The notes below the pieces were generated by a model that saw only the letters and a list, made by a program, of their open reading frames with translations, searched no databases and was not told where the DNA came from. The position numbers and the translations under genes are program-made. A stretch of DNA of 64,000 bases from Streptomyces sp. H27-C3. GTDB taxonomy: Bacteria; Actinomycetota; Actinomycetes; Streptomycetales; Streptomycetaceae. Positions 61,389 to 64,000 of this stretch are shown here, piece by piece; the first letter of the stretch is position 1, and every line of letters begins with the position of its first letter. The DNA is taken from positions 62,001-126,000 of the forward strand of contig NZ_JASITA010000020.1 of NCBI RefSeq assembly GCF_030063415.1, read 5' to 3'.

Positions 61389-62156
61389 GTGGTGTCTTTC
61401 ACATGGCTCGTTCCTGATCCGATCTCGGCCGACCCACCCCACGCCACCGTCAACCCGTTGTTGACCCAGTCGTGGCTGGACCTGGCGTTCCTGCACTGGG
61501 CGGTGGACCCGGCCGAGGTGGCTCCGCTACTGCCGGCCGGAACCGTTCCCGACACCTTCGACGGGATGACGTACGTCGGCCTCGTCGCCTTCCGCATGCA
61601 CCGCGTCGGCTGGTTCGCCCTCCCCGGTGTGCCGTACCTGGGCACCTTTCCCGAGACCAACGTCCGGCTGTACTCGGTGGACGCCCAGGGGCGGCGGGGT
61701 GTGGTCTTCCGTTCGCTCGACGCCTCCCGCCTGATCCCGGTGGCTGTCGCGAGGGCCCTGTTCCGGCTGCCGTACCTGTGGTCCGGGATGACCGTCCGGC
61801 ACAGCGGGGACACCGTGACGTACACGAGCGCCCGGCGCTGGCCGGGGCCGCGCGGCGCGTACAGCCGGATCACCGTCCGTCCGGGCGAGAGGGTCGAGGA
61901 ACCCACGCCTCTGGAGGATTTCCTGACCGCGCGCTGGGGCATGCACAACACGTTCTTCGGGCGGCAGATGTACCTCCCGAACACCCACTCGCGCTGGCCC
62001 CTGCACCGGGCCGAGCTGCTCGAATGCGACGAGAACCTCATCCGGGCAGCCGGTCTGGCCGCGCCGGTCGGTGAGCCGGTGAGCGTCCTGTACTCGCCCG
62101 GTGTGGCCGTGCGCTTCGGGCGGCCCGCCCGCCCGGGCGGCATTCCGACCCCCTGA
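61389..62156 (+). CDS. YqjF/DUF2071-family protein
   Basis: A 255-residue protein: LTQSWLDLAFLHWAVDPAEV, PLLPAGTVPDTFDGMTYVGL, GTFPETNVRLYSVDAQGRRG and FFGRQMYLPNTHSRWPLHRA. It matches the DUF2071 (YqjF) family in length and motifs. GTG 61389 or 61392 is the start. Function unknown. It converges on the sigma factor gene. Confidence 0.88.
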   Translation: MVSFTWLVPDPISADPPHATVNPLLTQSWLDLAFLHWAVDPAEVAPLLPAGTVPDTFDGMTYVGLVAFRMHRVGWFALPGVPYLGTFPETNVRLYSVDAQGRRGVVFRSLDASRLIPVAVARALFRLPYLWSGMTVRHSGDTVTYTSARRWPGPRGAYSRITVRPGERVEEPTPLEDFLTARWGMHNTFFGRQMYLPNTHSRWPLHRAELLECDENLIRAAGLAAPVGEPVSVLYSPGVAVRFGRPARPGGIPTP

Positions 62157-62203
62157 CCCGGTGCGGCGGGGCCAGAGGGTGTCACTGATCTTCTCCGGGG
62201 CCC

Positions 62204-63814
62204 TCAGCGGGCGCCGAAGACCTGCGTCCACCAGGGGCCGCCGGATGCGTCGTGCACTCCGAGGCCGATTTCCTTGAAGGAGCAGTTGAGTATGTTCGCG
62301 CGGTGGCCGGGGCTGTCCATCCACCCCTGCATCACACTGGCGGGAGTTTTCTGGCCACGGGCTATGTTCTCGCCGTACGTGGTCCAGGTGTATCCGGCGG
62401 CGGTGACGCGATCCCCGGGGTCCCGGCCGTCCGGGGATGTGTGGTCGAAGTAGTCGCGGGCCGCCATGTCCTCGGAGTGGCGTTGGCCGGCCGTGTCCAG
62501 GCGGGAGTTCTGGCTGACCCGGCCGCAGCCCTTCTTGCCCCGCTCGGTGTTGACCAATGCCGTCACCTGTTGCGCGAAGGACGAGGGCGCGGCGCCCGGC
62601 TGCGCGCTGGGGCGGGGGTCGGGTGACGACACCGGCCGGGGCGAGGCCTTGCTCGGCGTCGACTTCGGCTCGGGCTTCGGCCTGGGCTTCGCCTTCGCGG
62701 TTTTCTTGACCGGGGTGGTCGAGGCGCTCGGCTTGGTGGACGGCGAGGCCGACACCGCCGGTGGGGGCGACTTCGTCGAGGGGGCGACGGTCGGCACGGA
62801 CGCGTCGGCGGCTGCCTGTGCGGGGGCCACCTTCTGGGACTCGTCCGGCTTCAGCAGGGTCATACCGGTGTATGCGCCGCCTCCCATCAGAAGCACCGCG
62901 GCCGAGGCCGCCACGGTACGCCGACGTCGCGTCGCCCGCCGGCTGCGCCGTTCCTGGCGGCGGCCCGAGGAAGCGAGCTGGACGGGGAGGTCTTCACCGT
63001 ACGCGGCAAGGTCGGGTGATCCGTGTCCGCCGGGGGCGACCGCATCGGCGAGCGCGGCGGACACGGGTATGAGCCCCAGGCCCACCAGCAGCCTTTCGGC
63101 CGGCACCAGTCCGGCCCCGTAACCGGAGCAGACCGTGCAGTCCCGGGCGTGCCGCGCCAGCCGCTTGCGCCAGAGCGTGGACGGCACCCCGCCCCACGGC
63201 CCTATGGCATCGTCCAGCAGCGCGCACCGCGGTTCGGCCGACAGCGCGCGTACGACCACCCGTGCCGTCTCCAGCTGTGCCTTCACCCGCTGCACCCGTA
63301 CCGCCGTGTGCTGGGGTGACAGCTCCATCGCCGCGGCCACCTCGGCCCGGGTGAGCTCACCCGCCGCCTCCAGCCACCACAGCGACAGCAGCGCCCGGTC
63401 GTCCCCGTCCAGCCAGCGGGTCGCCTCCGCGACTTCCCGGCGCTGGCCCGACAGGCCCAGACGCAGGATCGTCAGGTCCACGAAATCCGCGCCGGGGTCG
63501 GCCATGTCACGGGCGTCCGGCAGCTCACCGCTGACGGGGGTCGTCCGATGGGACTGCCAGTGGTCACGTAGCTGATTCATCGTGATGGCCACCAGCCAGG
63601 ACCGGAAGCTGCCCGGGTCGCGCAGCGAGCCGAAACCGCTCAGTGCGCGGATCAGCGTCTCCTGCACCACGTCGTCGACATCGGCGTGCCCGCTCAGCGC
63701 CCGGCCCACGATGTTGTAGACGAGCGGCAGGTACGCGGCGACAAGCTCGTCCTGCGCCCGCTGATCCCCGCCCTGCGCCGCCTCGATCACTGCGGTTTCG
63801 CGTTCGCTGCCCAC
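62204..63814 (-). CDS. ECF sigma factor fused to ZAS motif, membrane helix and extracellular CAP domain
   Basis: A 536-residue chimera. Sigma region 2 is at ~15-85 (LPLVYNIVGRALSGHADVDD, VVQETLIRALSGFGSLRDPG) and region 4 at ~133-190 (ELTRAEVAAAMELSPQHTAV). An anti-sigma-type zinc motif H222-x3-C226-x2-C229 follows, and one membrane helix lies at ~300-321. A Pro/Ser/Lys-rich linker runs to ~410. A CAP/SCP domain occupies ~411-536 (HSEDMAARDYFDHTSPDGRD, GYTWTTYGENIARGQKTPAS). GTG 63814 is chosen because GAGGAG lies 8 bases before it. This arrangement tethers the sigma factor to the membrane with an external sensor or binding domain. Confidence 0.92.
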   Translation of the reverse strand: MGSERETAVIEAAQGGDQRAQDELVAAYLPLVYNIVGRALSGHADVDDVVQETLIRALSGFGSLRDPGSFRSWLVAITMNQLRDHWQSHRTTPVSGELPDARDMADPGADFVDLTILRLGLSGQRREVAEATRWLDGDDRALLSLWWLEAAGELTRAEVAAAMELSPQHTAVRVQRVKAQLETARVVVRALSAEPRCALLDDAIGPWGGVPSTLWRKRLARHARDCTVCSGYGAGLVPAERLLVGLGLIPVSAALADAVAPGGHGSPDLAAYGEDLPVQLASSGRRQERRSRRATRRRRTVAASAAVLLMGGGAYTGMTLLKPDESQKVAPAQAAADASVPTVAPSTKSPPPAVSASPSTKPSASTTPVKKTAKAKPRPKPEPKSTPSKASPRPVSSPDPRPSAQPGAAPSSFAQQVTALVNTERGKKGCGRVSQNSRLDTAGQRHSEDMAARDYFDHTSPDGRDPGDRVTAAGYTWTTYGENIARGQKTPASVMQGWMDSPGHRANILNCSFKEIGLGVHDASGGPWWTQVFGAR

Positions 63815-64000
63815 GCTCGACACTCCTCCTCGGGCTGTGCCCGGTCCCGACTGTTCCATCCGACACAGAAGGAGACCGGTCGCTGGGGCCGCGATAACGA
63901 AAAAACCGGGGCCCAATGCTGCCGGATGCTACTTCGCCGCCCGCGCATCTTCCGCCCAGTGGGTACGTGACGTACATGACCTCCGGGCCCGAAATTCCGC

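Noticed and set aside
59937..61496. 519-codon minus frame extending the DUF5997 gene
   Set aside because: Residues upstream of 60323 are antisense to the LysR-effector gene and not protein-like.
1..64000. CRISPR arrays, complete insertion sequences, prophage or integrase genes
   Set aside because: No regularly spaced repeats, DDE or serine recombinase motifs or attachment-site duplications were seen.

Overview
The window is high-GC DNA with strong G/C bias at third codon positions, GTG/TTG starts and GGAGG-type ribosome binding sites. Its gene content is typical of a streptomycete: an AfsR/SARP-type regulator, two LAL-type LuxR regulators, a mycothiol-type DinB-fold enzyme, an SCO5918-like gene near a cold-shock gene, and many secreted hydrolases. 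I see no rRNA, tRNA, CRISPR array, integrase or complete insertion sequence. The species is not identifiable from the sequence alone.

Left part (1-16 kb). A partial RpiR-type regulator runs off the left edge. A secreted protein with four cysteine-paired repeats follows, then an intact AfsR/SARP-like regulator and a DUF4232-like lipoprotein, then an AraC regulator next to a quinone-oxidoreductase-like gene. Much of the rest is decayed: ankyrin, substrate-binding protein, SRPBCC, D-2-hydroxyacid dehydrogenase, NTF2-like, SDR, Rrf2 and DEAD-box helicase remnants. A graspetide (ATP-grasp RiPP) precursor and maturase pair (14.7-15.9 kb) is frameshifted in both genes.

Middle part (16-38 kb). Mostly intact housekeeping and accessory genes: DUF4383 membrane protein, SRPBCC, GNAT, a flavodoxin-like reductase with a divergent MerR regulator and a recognisable MerR-type promoter, two aldo/keto reductases, an Lrp/AsnC regulator, a D,D-carboxypeptidase, a PL14-like secreted protein, a subtilisin with P-domain followed by a large LAL regulator, an ATP-dependent DNA ligase, a MarR regulator, DUF5713, VOC and GNAT genes. 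An epimerase gene carries an in-frame amber stop. Two copies of a short palindromic repeat (22.2 kb and 36.8 kb) are present; one has replaced the end of the Lrp/AsnC gene.

Right part (39-64 kb). A molybdopterin oxidoreductase, a fasciclin lipoprotein, an ECF sigma factor and its zinc-binding anti-sigma factor form a unit resembling the mycobacterial SigK/RskA/MPT83 system. Cell-wall genes follow: an L,D-transpeptidase, a class A PBP whose transpeptidase motifs are all altered, and a polysaccharide-deacetylase-like protein. Then come a classical OhrR/Ohr pair with operator, a CXXC-less thioredoxin-fold protein, a LacI regulator with a large secreted GH3 glucosidase beside a deleted GH30 gene, a small 57-residue ORF with a strong terminator, DUF4287, DUF5997, a LysR effector-domain protein without HTH, a DUF2071 protein, and a membrane-tethered ECF sigma factor fused to a zinc-finger anti-sigma motif and an extracellular CAP domain.

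About twenty genes are broken. Many breaks are single-base shifts, several of them in C/G runs, which could be assembly error. The long deletions, truncations and the amber codon cannot be homopolymer error, so real gene decay is also present.
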